The notes under the pieces: model-generated | Seen by the model: only the letters and a program-made list of their open reading frames with translations | What the model was told of the DNA's origin: nothing | The model's database searches: none | From: Thalassobellus citreus | GTDB taxonomy: Bacteria; Bacteroidota; Bacteroidia; Flavobacteriales; Flavobacteriaceae | Assembly: GCF_044385915.1 (NCBI RefSeq) | Contig: NZ_JBISCC010000129.1 | Coordinates: 1 to 64,000, forward strand | Length of the DNA: 64,000 nucleotides | Direction: 5' to 3' | Made by a program: the position numbers and the translations under genes | In this document: positions 45,399 to 53,592 of the stretch, piece by piece | Numbering within the stretch: the stretch's first letter is position 1 | Layout of the letters: every line of letters begins with the position of its first letter

Positions 45399-45516
45399 TT
45401 TAAAGTAAAAACTTACTTATTTTTGTTTTATTAAAAAGAAATAAAAAGTTTGTGACTTATTAAAAAGTGATGTGTCTTAAACATTATAACAACCAAAATA
45501 GCGAAAGCTACATTAT

Positions 45517-46092
45517 TTGAAAACCCTAGCAAATATTAACAAATTAACAGACGAAGAACTGGTAAATGGCATTGTGAAAAACAATGATACTTTACTTTTC
45601 GAGATTCTGTACGACAGATATTCTATGCTAGTATATAACAAATGTTACGGGTTTGCAAAAGATGAAGACGAAGCTAAAGATTTAACACAAGATGTATTTT
45701 TAAAACTCTTTGTTAAATTAGCAAGTTTTAAGGGGAAGTCTAAATTTTCAACATGGTTATATTCCTTTACATATAATCATTGTGTAAATTATGTCACTAG
45801 AAATACAGCTAAAAAGTTTGAGAAACAATCGGTAGATTATACTGATATAGAAAATCTTTCTGATGATGAGGAAGACGATACTAGTTTTTTAAGCATGAAG
45901 GTTGATAAACTGAAGGTAGCTTTAGAGCTAATTTCTCCAGAGGAGAAAATGATTTTATTACTAAAATACCAAGATTCTCTTTCTATAAAAGAGATTGAAA
46001 ATGTTTTAGGAATAGGTGAAAGTGCGGTTAAAATGAGAATTAAACGTGCTAAAGATAAACTAGTAACCGTATATACTAATAACCTTAAATAA
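45517..46092 (+). CDS. ECF-type sigma-70 family RNA polymerase sigma factor
   Basis: Alternative sigma factor directing RNA polymerase to a special promoter set. Region 2 (DLTQDVFLKLFVKLASFKGKSKF, about 67-89) and region 4 (SIKEIENVLGIGESAVKMRIKRAKDKL, about 160-185) are clear; length 191 is normal. Start codon is TTG: the frame is closed by TAG 18 bases upstream and the next Met lies in region 2. The stop codon overlaps the ATG of the 57-codon gene, so the two are coupled. No FecR-type anti-sigma gene follows. Confidence 0.9.
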   Translation: MKTLANINKLTDEELVNGIVKNNDTLLFEILYDRYSMLVYNKCYGFAKDEDEAKDLTQDVFLKLFVKLASFKGKSKFSTWLYSFTYNHCVNYVTRNTAKKFEKQSVDYTDIENLSDDEEDDTSFLSMKVDKLKVALELISPEEKMILLLKYQDSLSIKEIENVLGIGESAVKMRIKRAKDKLVTVYTNNLK

Positions 46093-46265
46093 TGGAGAAT
46101 CCGTTTAAAAATTTAGACCAGCCTCTAAAGGAAGTTCCTCAGGAACTTAAGTCTAAGGTTATGAGTGATATTGCTATGGCAAAATTACTCATGGAGTTAG
46201 CGGCTTTATTCTCTTATAATATAGGAGACCTTATTGAGTCTGTAGTAAGCAAAAGAAAAAAATAA
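46092..46265 (+). CDS. 57-residue protein overlapping the sigma factor gene
   Basis: ATG at 46092 overlaps the sigma factor stop (TAATG). The product starts MENPFKNLDQPLKEVP and has one moderately hydrophobic helix (about 26-42: IAMAKLLMELAALFSYN) ending in KRKK. No domain is recognised. Translational coupling and position make an anti-sigma or modulator role plausible, but this is inference. It is too short to be called by many gene finders. The MscS channel starts 43 bases further on. Confidence 0.65.
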   Translation: MENPFKNLDQPLKEVPQELKSKVMSDIAMAKLLMELAALFSYNIGDLIESVVSKRKK

Positions 46266-46308
46266 AAATCCAAATAACCCAAAGTAACCCTAACAAAAAG
46301 ATTAAAAC

Positions 46309-47136
46309 ATGGAAAAAGCAACAGAATATAAGGATAGAGCTTTAGAATCTTTATCAGCTTTATGGCCTGAAATAGTAAAAGGACTTTTTACTTTAATAAC
46401 AGTATTAGTTATTTTAGTTATTGGTTGGTTAATTACGAAATTAGTAGTTCGCATTATTAAGAAAGCTTTAAAGATCGCTAAAGCTAATAAGTTAGATGAT
46501 AAATTAAACGATATTGAAATAATTGAAGGTAAAAAACTGAATTTTGATACCATTAAAATTGTTTCAAATTTTGTAAAATGGATCATGTACATTATGCTAA
46601 TAATTATGGTTTCAGATATACTGAATTTAACCATGATTTCTGAGCAAATAAGCAGTCTTTTAGGATATTTACCTCAGTTGTTTGCAGCCATAGTTATCTT
46701 TACCATAGGACTTATTTTTGCCAATTTTATTAAAAAAGGATTAAAGTCCTTTTTTGAATCTATGGATTTATCAGGAGCAAAAATTATAAGTCAAGTTGTA
46801 TTTTTCATCATCCTTATTTTTACATCTATAACAGCCTTAAATCAAGCAGGTGTAGATACAGCTATTATTACAAGTAACATTACCATGATATTGGCTGCCT
46901 TTTTGTTAGCCTTTTCATTAGCTTTTGGTTTTGGAGCACAAAAAATGGTAGGTGAATTATTAAAAACGTTTTATGCTAGAAAAACATACGAGATAGGACA
47001 AAAGATAGAATTTAATGATATTAAAGGAGAGGTAGAATCTATTGATGGCGCATCAGTAACATTAAAAACATCAGAAGGAAAATTAGTTGTACCTATTTCA
47101 GATATTGTAGAGAGTCAAGTAAGAATACGAGATTAA
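46309..47136 (+). CDS. MscS-family small-conductance mechanosensitive channel
   Basis: Inner-membrane channel opened by membrane tension, protecting against osmotic downshock. Five or so hydrophobic segments: about 20-50, 90-112, 122-146, 160-183, 186-212 (AAFLLAFSLAFGFGAQKMV, the pore-lining part with small residues), then a short beta domain ending SDIVESQVRIRD. Length 275, close to the small MscS form. It follows the sigma factor and the 57-codon gene, probably in one operon. Terminator 47196-47229 follows. Confidence 0.85.
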   Translation: MEKATEYKDRALESLSALWPEIVKGLFTLITVLVILVIGWLITKLVVRIIKKALKIAKANKLDDKLNDIEIIEGKKLNFDTIKIVSNFVKWIMYIMLIIMVSDILNLTMISEQISSLLGYLPQLFAAIVIFTIGLIFANFIKKGLKSFFESMDLSGAKIISQVVFFIILIFTSITALNQAGVDTAIITSNITMILAAFLLAFSLAFGFGAQKMVGELLKTFYARKTYEIGQKIEFNDIKGEVESIDGASVTLKTSEGKLVVPISDIVESQVRIRD

Positions 47137-47195
47137 CTTTAAGTTAGGGTTAAAATTTGGTTGGTTATTTTTGTAAACTAAAAAACTCTCAACAT

Positions 47196-47229
47196 ATCCC
47201 TTTTCATTCATTTGGAAAGGGATTTTTTT
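47196..47229 (+). terminator. Terminator after MscS gene (copy 1 of a duplicated hairpin)
   Basis: ATCCCTTT (47196-47203) and AAAGGGAT (47216-47223), followed by a T-run. Its sequence is almost the same as the terminator at 50994-51025, including the loop CATTCATTT. Confidence 0.85.
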
Positions 47230-47231
47230 GT

Positions 47232-47948
47232 TTAAAATTTTTCTAGAATATTTAAAACCTCCTTTTTATAACTTCTACTTATGGGAAGTGATTTTTTATT
47301 AATAATAATTTCCTCGTGAGTAAATGACGTAATATTGGATATAGATAATATATAAGATCGATGAATTCTAATAAACTGTTCTTTTGGTAGTTTTGCTTCA
47401 ATAGCACTTATGGTTTCTCTAGTTGTAATGGTTTCGTTGGCTAAGTGGATTTTTATATAATCGCTATAGCTTTCAATATAAATAATCGCATTAAAGTCTA
47501 TTTTAATCATACGTCTGTCTGACCGTACAAACATAAAATCATTACTACTACTTTCTTTAATAACGTCATTCTTAGTGTTACTATAAATATCGAAATAATT
47601 ATTAACGGCTTTAAGTAAGCGATCAAACGAAATAGGTTTTAGTAAATAATCGACAGCTTGAAGTTCAAAACCTTCAACAGCATAATCACGATACGCCGTT
47701 GTGAAAATAATTTTAATGTCTTTATTTATAGATTTTGCAAACGAAATACCTGTTATTTCTGACATATTTATATCAAGAAAAACCAAATCTATGGTATGAT
47801 TTCTTATCGCATTAAAAGCTTCAATAGCGTTACTGCACTTGGCAACAATTTTAATATTAGGTATTTTGTTTAAATGCGTTTCTATAATGTCTCTAGCTAT
47901 AGCTTCATCATCTACAATAAGGCACGATATGTTATTGTTTTGTTGCAA
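47232..47948 (-). CDS. LytTR-family response regulator (second)
   Basis: Receiver domain with DDE near residue 12, phospho-acceptor in LVFLDINMSEITG near 56, and TTAYRDYAV; LytTR DNA-binding domain at the C-terminus (FMFVRSDRRMIKIDF, then QFIRIHRSYILSISNI). Length 238. It begins directly after the kinase gene's stop. Likely targets include the divergent promoter at 49160 for the ExbB-like/esterase genes. Confidence 0.9.
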   Translation of the reverse strand: MQQNNNISCLIVDDEAIARDIIETHLNKIPNIKIVAKCSNAIEAFNAIRNHTIDLVFLDINMSEITGISFAKSINKDIKIIFTTAYRDYAVEGFELQAVDYLLKPISFDRLLKAVNNYFDIYSNTKNDVIKESSSNDFMFVRSDRRMIKIDFNAIIYIESYSDYIKIHLANETITTRETISAIEAKLPKEQFIRIHRSYILSISNITSFTHEEIIINKKSLPISRSYKKEVLNILEKF

Positions 47949-49004
47949 TTATTCTGTTATATTTAGTATTAAACTCACTTTAAATAAATGGTTATCATTA
48001 TTGATAGTTAGTGTGTGATTGTTTTTATATAATAAATCTAAACGCTTTTGTATATTTTCTAATCCAATACCATTTGATGATTTTTCGGTGTCTGTACTCG
48101 TGTTTTCTATATAAAAATACAGTTTTTTGTCCTTATAAGAAATATTGATATTTATGGATAGTGCACCATTTTTTATAACACCATGTTTGAAACTATTTTC
48201 AATAAAAGGCAGTAACAGCATGGGAGCTATTTTGGTGTATTCTAAAATGTTTTCGGTAACTAATTCTATATTCAATGTTTTATTGAATCTCATTTTTTCT
48301 AATTCAATATAATCTTTAATATGATTGATATCGTCTATTAAAAGCACAAACGGTTTGTCAACTTTATAAAGTAAATAATCTAATAAATTAGAAAGCTTTA
48401 AAATCATTTCTGGTGCTTCATCAGCTTTCTTCAAAGCAAATCCATACATGGTATTTAAAGTGTTAAATAAGAAATGCGGATGAATCTGCATTTTTAAATA
48501 ATTTAATTCTTGTTCTTTAAGTTTAAGCTGAGTTTCTAGTATTTTATTTTCTAGTTTATTTTTTTGTTCAACATGATTTAAGTTTAGTTTTAGTAACTTA
48601 AAAGCACTTACAATGATGGTTACTAAATACACGCCAGTGGTTACTAATAATATATTCTTAGTTGCCGGATTCATATTGTTATATTCAAAACCAGCCAAAT
48701 AAATTAAACTAAAAAAAATGGATAACATAATTAAGTACCCGGAAATAATGAGTGTATATAAACTGTAAATTATAAAAAGAAAATAGCGCTTTGTAATAAG
48801 GTAATCTGGTATTAATTTGTATATAGAAACATAAGTAGTTGCTATAGTAATGGGCATTAAGAATAGTGAAAAATAGAGCGTGTCTTTGTAATTTTTACTT
48901 TCAGATCCAAAGAAATAAGTAAAAAAGAATAATACAACACACCAAAATAATGCATGTAATAGTAGTTGACTTAGTTTTTTTAAAATAAAGTTCTTTTTTA
49001 ACAT
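47949..49004 (-). CDS. LytS-family sensor histidine kinase (second)
   Basis: Membrane kinase with four hydrophobic N-terminal helices (about 10-140), a short coiled coil and the phosphoacceptor block MQIHPHFLFNTLNTMYGF; the HATPase part has PFIENSFKHG and GIGLENIQKRL. Length 351. It pairs with the regulator at 47232-47948 (no intergenic base). Divergent from the gene at 49196, with 191 bases between, suggesting it controls it. Signal unknown. Confidence 0.88.
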   Translation of the reverse strand: MLKKNFILKKLSQLLLHALFWCVVLFFFTYFFGSESKNYKDTLYFSLFLMPITIATTYVSIYKLIPDYLITKRYFLFIIYSLYTLIISGYLIMLSIFFSLIYLAGFEYNNMNPATKNILLVTTGVYLVTIIVSAFKLLKLNLNHVEQKNKLENKILETQLKLKEQELNYLKMQIHPHFLFNTLNTMYGFALKKADEAPEMILKLSNLLDYLLYKVDKPFVLLIDDINHIKDYIELEKMRFNKTLNIELVTENILEYTKIAPMLLLPFIENSFKHGVIKNGALSININISYKDKKLYFYIENTSTDTEKSSNGIGLENIQKRLDLLYKNNHTLTINNDNHLFKVSLILNITE

Positions 49005-49159
49005 ATAGAGTAAATAGTATTACAATAATAGTATATTTTTATAGAGAATTTATGTTTTGTAGATGAATGACGGTTTTAAGAGGGGTTTTCGCAATTTGTA
49101 AAATCCCGTTCTAATTAGGTTATTCATCGCATTTAAAAATTTAAAAGAATGTTCTACAG

Positions 49160-49167
49160 TAAGTTTG
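49160..49167 (+). promoter_or_regulatory. -7 element of the ExbB/MotA-like gene, no -33 box
   Basis: TAAGTTTG matches TAnnTTTG, 28 bases before the ATG. The expected TTG at 49138-49140 reads AAT, so this promoter may need an activator such as the neighbouring LytTR regulator. A hairpin GGGGTTTT/AAAATCCC (49082-49089 with 49100-49107) lies further upstream. Confidence 0.4.
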
Positions 49168-49195
49168 TGAGATATTAATCAAAAAACAAACAGTT

Positions 49196-49609
49196 ATGTA
49201 TGTATTAACACAATTAGCATTACCAAAATTATTAATGGTTTCAAGTCCCTTAGTAGATCGATTCAATGAGGGAGGTACTTTTTTTATGTCGCTTATTCTT
49301 ATTTGCTTTTTATTATCTATCTTTTTTTTAATTAAAGGTTTTATAAGTATAAAAAAGAATGGTGAGACATCAAAAAAAATGATTCAATTAGTTGTAGATA
49401 GTAGTCTTTTAGGACTTACATTAGGATTTTTAGGATCTGTAATTGGATTAATAACAGCATTCGATTCTGTAGAAGCTATGGGAGATGCAGATCCTTCTAT
49501 TTTTGCTGGAGGACTAAAAGTGTCTTTATTAACAGCCGTTTTTGGACTTTTTACTTTTGTTATTGCTAGAATAGGTATTCTTGCTTTAAGAGGGTTGCAA
49601 AAATCGTAA
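49196..49609 (+). CDS. MotA/TolQ/ExbB-like membrane protein
   Basis: Small 137-residue protein with three hydrophobic segments (about 29-47, 70-90, 108-131). The helix-loop SSLLGLTLGFLGSVIGLITAFDSVE is typical of proton-channel proteins of the ExbB/TolQ/MotA type, although the protein lacks the large cytoplasmic loop of those and no ExbD/MotB partner is next to it. It starts the unit followed by an esterase gene. Regulation by the divergent LytS/LytTR pair is likely. Function uncertain. Confidence 0.65.
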   Translation: MYVLTQLALPKLLMVSSPLVDRFNEGGTFFMSLILICFLLSIFFLIKGFISIKKNGETSKKMIQLVVDSSLLGLTLGFLGSVIGLITAFDSVEAMGDADPSIFAGGLKVSLLTAVFGLFTFVIARIGILALRGLQKS

Positions 49610-49711
49610 TCAATCTAATTTTAAAATTTTTTTAAACAATTTTACTCAAAGTAATCGTTTGAGCTCTTTAGTTATTCATACTAACTGTTTAAATTTTAAT
49701 TTATTTTTTAA

Positions 49712-50968
49712 ATGACACATAAAAAAATAGTAGTATTCGTTATAGTGATTTTTGTTTTAATGCAGCAGTCAATTAATGCTCAAACAAATAAAAGCCAACA
49801 ATTTTTACAAAACGTAGGTGCGTTAGATAGTATTTATTCTAAAACCTTAAATGAATCTAGAGACATCTATATTCAATTGCCAGATAGCTATAATGCTGAG
49901 GTTAATAAAACGTATCCTGTTGCTTATATTTTAGATGGAGAATTGTTTCTTCCCATAGTAAGTAATGTTCAGAGTTTTTATAGTGGCGGGTTTATACCAG
50001 AAATGGTGTTAATAGGTATTTCAAATGCTAAAAGCAGGACAAGAGATTTAACAACATCTAAAATAACATCAAAATATGGTATGCCGTTTAATGAAGAAAA
50101 TGGAGGCGCTGCTAATTTCTTGAAATTTATTAAAGAGGAATTAGTTCCTTATGTTGAAAGTAATTATAGAGTAACCAATTACAGAACATTAATAGGGCAT
50201 TCTTACGGCGGATTATTTGGTGTTTATACATTAATTAATGATCCTGATGTATTTGCTAATTATTTGTGTATTGACCCAAGTTTAGATTGGGATAATCAAA
50301 AAGTATTAAAACAAGCAGAAGCTGTTTTGTCTAAAAACGATTTTTCGAAAAAATCTTTATACGTCTCTTTAAGTGGTCAGTTGCATATGCAAAATCCAAA
50401 TATCACTATAGATAATGTTATGAAAGACACCACAGATTTCACTGTTTTTTCACGTTCAAATTTGATGCTGTCAAATATAATAGAGAAGCATGAACAAAAC
50501 GGTTTGAATTATACATGGCAGTTTTATGCTAACGATATACATGGTACAATTCCTTTGCCTTCTATTAAAGATGGATTGTTGTCAACTTTTAAATGGTTTC
50601 AAATGGAAAACACAGATAAAATAAATTCTCCAGAAACATCAAAAGAAGACCTTTTTAATATTATAAAGCATAGAGAAATAAAACTTAAAGATCATTTTGG
50701 GTATCAAGTACCACCATACCCTGAGATGCTTTTAAACATGTCTGGATATATGAATATGGAAATGGGACAGCTAGATAAATCTAAAATGTATTTTGAACTT
50801 GCCGTAAAATATTTTCCAAAAAGTGATAATGCTTATGATTCTATGGCCGATTATTATGAAACTCAAAAAGATTATAAAAACGCATTAAAATATGTAACTA
50901 GAGCTTTTGAATTGAATAGTAAGGATTATTATAAAAAGCGAATTCAAGAACTAAAGATTAAGAAATAG
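49712..50968 (+). CDS. Secreted alpha/beta-hydrolase esterase with C-terminal TPR
   Basis: Signal peptide (about 1-23, ending SINAQ), then an esterase-D-type alpha/beta-hydrolase fold: YILDGELF (about 72), the nucleophile in IGHSYGGLFG (about 160) and the late His in DIHGTIPL (about 271). After about residue 335 a TPR-like region follows (MEMGQLDKSKMYFELAVKYFP...YETQKDYKNALKYVTRAFELN). Length 418. Family relatives cleave siderophores or other esters; the substrate here is unknown. Likely transcribed with or after the ExbB-like gene (102 bases apart). Confidence 0.8.
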   Translation: MTHKKIVVFVIVIFVLMQQSINAQTNKSQQFLQNVGALDSIYSKTLNESRDIYIQLPDSYNAEVNKTYPVAYILDGELFLPIVSNVQSFYSGGFIPEMVLIGISNAKSRTRDLTTSKITSKYGMPFNEENGGAANFLKFIKEELVPYVESNYRVTNYRTLIGHSYGGLFGVYTLINDPDVFANYLCIDPSLDWDNQKVLKQAEAVLSKNDFSKKSLYVSLSGQLHMQNPNITIDNVMKDTTDFTVFSRSNLMLSNIIEKHEQNGLNYTWQFYANDIHGTIPLPSIKDGLLSTFKWFQMENTDKINSPETSKEDLFNIIKHREIKLKDHFGYQVPPYPEMLLNMSGYMNMEMGQLDKSKMYFELAVKYFPKSDNAYDSMADYYETQKDYKNALKYVTRAFELNSKDYYKKRIQELKIKK

Positions 50969-50993
50969 CAATAATGAATTTTTAAAACAAAAA

Positions 50994-51025
50994 ATCCTTT
51001 TCATTCATTTGAAAGGGATTTTTTT
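50994..51025 (+). terminator. Terminator after esterase gene (copy 2 of a duplicated hairpin)
   Basis: ATCCTTT (50994-51000) and AAAGGGAT (51012-51019) around TCATTCATTTG, then a T-run. It is almost the same as the hairpin at 47196-47229. Confidence 0.8.
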
Positions 51026-51059
51026 ATTTATATAAACGTATGATTAGGCTTAGGGCTAA

Positions 51060-52370
51060 TCAGTTTCTTTCCTGTTTATCGCGTCTCTTTTTAATATCCG
51101 AAAGAGGTAAACCTTTTTCACGTATGTAGAAATTGTTTTTCGGACTTCCAATAATTTGAGAAGCATACACACCTGAATGTCCAGAAAACAAATAAGCCGT
51201 ACTACAAGCTAAAGCAATAAAAACGCCTGCTTCGATACCAAATAATTCAATGCCCATAATAGTACATGCAATAGGCGTATTGGTAGCGCCTGCAAAAACA
51301 GCAACAAAGCCCATGCCTGCCAGCAATCCCATGGGTAACGGGATAAACCAAATTAACACATTTCCTAAAGTAGCACCTATAAAAAATAAAGGCGTTACTT
51401 CGCCTCCTTTAAAACCAGCACCTAGCGTAAAAGAGGTGAGTAATACTTTTAATAAAAAGTCATAAGAGTTGAGATTGACATCAAAAGCCTCTACTATGGT
51501 AGGAATACCTAAACCAATGTACTTAGTTGTTCCCATAAAGTAAATGGTAACGGCTAAAATAACACCACCGACAACAGGTCGTAATGGCGGGTATTTAATA
51601 TGTTTTTTAAATAAGTTACTCCAAAAATGAGTCGATTTAGAAAACAACATAGCAACCAAACCAAAAATAATACCTGCTAATAAAGCCCATAATAGGTTTA
51701 CAGGATTCATTTCGGCAACCGTAGAAATATGGTAATGTGTATGCGATACATTCCAGATTTCACAAAAATAGTTTGCAAAAACAGCCCCCATAAAACTTGG
51801 GATGATAGCATCAAGTCTAATTCTTCCTAAAACTAAAACCTCAAGAGCAAAAATACCACCGGCTAAAGGCGTTCCAAAAACAGAAGCAAAACCAGCACTA
51901 ATACCTGCAATTAAAAGAATTTGTCTATCGCGTTTAGAGAGTTTTAAAATTTTGGTAAACTGGTCGGCAATAGCGCCACCAATTTGTACAGCTGTACCCT
52001 CGCGACCTGCCGATCCTCCAAATAAATGTGTTACAATAGTGCCAAATAACACCAAAGGAGCCATTTTAAAAGGGATTATTTTTTTTGGTGAGTGAAATTC
52101 TTCAAGTAATAAGTTATTGCCTTTTACAACATCATTACCATATAAATGATACGACAAGCCAATAATAAAACCGCCAATTGGTAACAACCAAATAATCCAT
52201 AAATGAGATTCTCTGTAATTTGTAGCCCATTCTAAACTTGTAAGAAAGAAAGCCGAAACACTACCAGCAACAGCGCCTAAAAGCAAACAAATAAACACCC
52301 ATTTTACAAGATAGAGTAGTGTGGGAACTTGTTCAATAGAGAGTAAGAATTTTTTAATTTTAGCTATCAT
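51060..52370 (-). CDS. ClC-family chloride channel/transporter
   Basis: Multi-helix membrane protein moving chloride or chloride/proton. The GREGT motif with the gating glutamate sits in FGGSAGREGTAVQIGG (about 121-135) and GFASVFGTPLAGGIFALEV and GAGFKGGEVTPLFFIGA provide the other selectivity-forming segments. Length about 436. I use the ATG at 52370; a TTG three codons upstream is in frame but less likely. A -7 box TATATTTG (52394-52387) lies 16 bases before the ATG. No proton-glutamate analysis was possible, so channel versus exchanger stays open. Confidence 0.9.
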   Translation of the reverse strand: MIAKIKKFLLSIEQVPTLLYLVKWVFICLLLGAVAGSVSAFFLTSLEWATNYRESHLWIIWLLPIGGFIIGLSYHLYGNDVVKGNNLLLEEFHSPKKIIPFKMAPLVLFGTIVTHLFGGSAGREGTAVQIGGAIADQFTKILKLSKRDRQILLIAGISAGFASVFGTPLAGGIFALEVLVLGRIRLDAIIPSFMGAVFANYFCEIWNVSHTHYHISTVAEMNPVNLLWALLAGIIFGLVAMLFSKSTHFWSNLFKKHIKYPPLRPVVGGVILAVTIYFMGTTKYIGLGIPTIVEAFDVNLNSYDFLLKVLLTSFTLGAGFKGGEVTPLFFIGATLGNVLIWFIPLPMGLLAGMGFVAVFAGATNTPIACTIMGIELFGIEAGVFIALACSTAYLFSGHSGVYASQIIGSPKNNFYIREKGLPLSDIKKRRDKQERN

Positions 52371-52657
52371 AAAGTGCAATGTGTTGCAAATATAAATTAA
52401 ATATTAGATAGGTGATTATTTTGAAAGGCATTAGATTGTTTGCTAAGCATTAGCAAATCTAATTCTATTAGTTTTGTTTCTATTTCAACTAATCCAACGT
52501 CAATTTTATCATTAAAGCTTTTTATCTTAAAAGAGGTGTTTTAATTTTTATTGAAATTTAATTTGGTAACTTTTATTTTACAATAAGGTTACTTTGAAAC
52601 TTGCTTAGCGGCATGAGGTTTGTGATATCTGTTTTTCAATCTTAAAAACAACAGATT

Positions 52658-53308
52658 ATGAAAAACAAATTAATTATTGCATTGCTATTAGTAGGTTCAA
52701 CAGTTTTTGCGCAAAACACTGAAGAAAAATTTGAAATTCCTAAAAACCAGTGGACGTTAGGAGGGAACGTTAGTTTTAATTCTAGGAGTTCAGAATATGA
52801 AAATAATTCTGTAAATAGTATTAATAAATATGAGAATAAAGCTAAAGGCTTTGGTATAAAACCAGAAGTTGGTTATGCTATAAGTAATAATTTAATTTTG
52901 GGTTTAGGTGTTGGTTATTTATATTCTGAATATGAAAATATAAATAGTGAAGAGTATCAAACTAAAACATATAGAGTAACACCATACGTACGAAAATATT
53001 TTCCATTAAATGAGAGATTTGCTTTTAACATACAGGGAGAATTATCATTTTCTGATAGTGAGCGTAAAACTAAAGAAGAAGGCTCAACTAATTTTTCATC
53101 AATAGGGAAAGGTAATGATTTTTTTGTAGGTTTAAGACCAGGAATAACATATAGCTTATCTCATAAAATTTATTTAAACGCTACTATGGGTACTTTAGGG
53201 TTTACTAATAGTAAATGGGAATCTGATAGTAGTAAAGATAAAACGGATGTATTTGATTTTAACTTAGGAACTTCAAATTTAGCTTTTGGGCTCTTAATTT
53301 TGATCTAA
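52658..53308 (+). CDS. Outer-membrane beta-barrel protein
   Basis: Signal peptide (1-18, ending VFAQ) and a 216-residue body of amphipathic strands with turns (NNSVNSINKYENK, SEYENINSEEYQTK). The pattern matches the small porin-like/OmpA-barrel-type families of flavobacteria. No gene-specific motif. Upstream lie direct repeats GGTAACTTT and GGTTACTTT 22 bases apart (52565 and 52587). Its terminator is at 53360-53394. Confidence 0.7.
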   Translation: MKNKLIIALLLVGSTVFAQNTEEKFEIPKNQWTLGGNVSFNSRSSEYENNSVNSINKYENKAKGFGIKPEVGYAISNNLILGLGVGYLYSEYENINSEEYQTKTYRVTPYVRKYFPLNERFAFNIQGELSFSDSERKTKEEGSTNFSSIGKGNDFFVGLRPGITYSLSHKIYLNATMGTLGFTNSKWESDSSKDKTDVFDFNLGTSNLAFGLLILI

Positions 53309-53359
53309 ACTTAAAACCATGTGTTAATCCTTTATTAGCATCAAGTAATGTAATTTTAT

Positions 53360-53394
53360 AATCTCCTTTTATTAATTTAAAAGGAGATTTTTTT
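53360..53394 (+). terminator. Terminator of the beta-barrel gene
   Basis: AATCTCCTTTT (53360-53370) pairs with AAAAGGAGATT (53379-53389) around an 8-base loop, then a T-run. Confidence 0.85.
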
Positions 53395-53409
53395 GTTTAT
53401 GTTCATTTT

Positions 53410-53433
53410 GTCATTCCTGCGCAGGCAGGAATC
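53410..53433. repeat. Dispersed palindromic repeat GTCATTCCTGC...GCAGGAATC
   Basis: ATTCCTGC (53413-53420) pairs with GCAGGAAT (53425-53432). The same 24-base unit occurs at 61059-61082 with one base different (GC vs GT in the loop). It looks like a dispersed intergenic repeat. Confidence 0.7.
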
Positions 53434-53500
53434 CACAAGTCAGAAATTAATTAAGTAGACTTTAGTTTTAGCGGAATAGACTTAAATTTAACAAATACAC

Positions 53501-53586
53501 CCGCGTTAGGGATTGCCGTGAAAAGCCCACAGCGACGTAGGAGCGAGGACTTGTAACAGAAAGCCCGACCCGATAGGGTAACGCCC
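53501..53586 (+). ncRNA. Flavo-1-like RNA abutting the DEAD-box helicase gene
   Basis: GCGTTA (53503-53508) pairs with TAACGC (53579-53584) to close the element, and ACCC-GATA-GGGT (53568-53579) forms the 3' hairpin. In between are GGGATTGCCGTG, AAAAGCCC and a variable arm. It shares AGCCxGA and the 3' hairpin with the element at 15376-15572, whose closing stem is GTGTT/AACAC, so C:G changed to T:A on both sides. From memory this agrees with the Flavo-1 motif. It ends 6 bases before the convergent helicase stop. Confidence 0.55.
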
Positions 53587-53592
53587 AAAAAA

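Noticed and set aside
49013..49034. AATAGTAT direct repeats upstream of the second LytS gene
   Set aside because: Spacing of 14 bases and simple AT composition make chance likely; not the 21-22 base spacing of LytTR sites.
51802..52095. 97-codon + strand frame inside the ClC gene
   Set aside because: Antisense shadow of a strongly conserved membrane protein.
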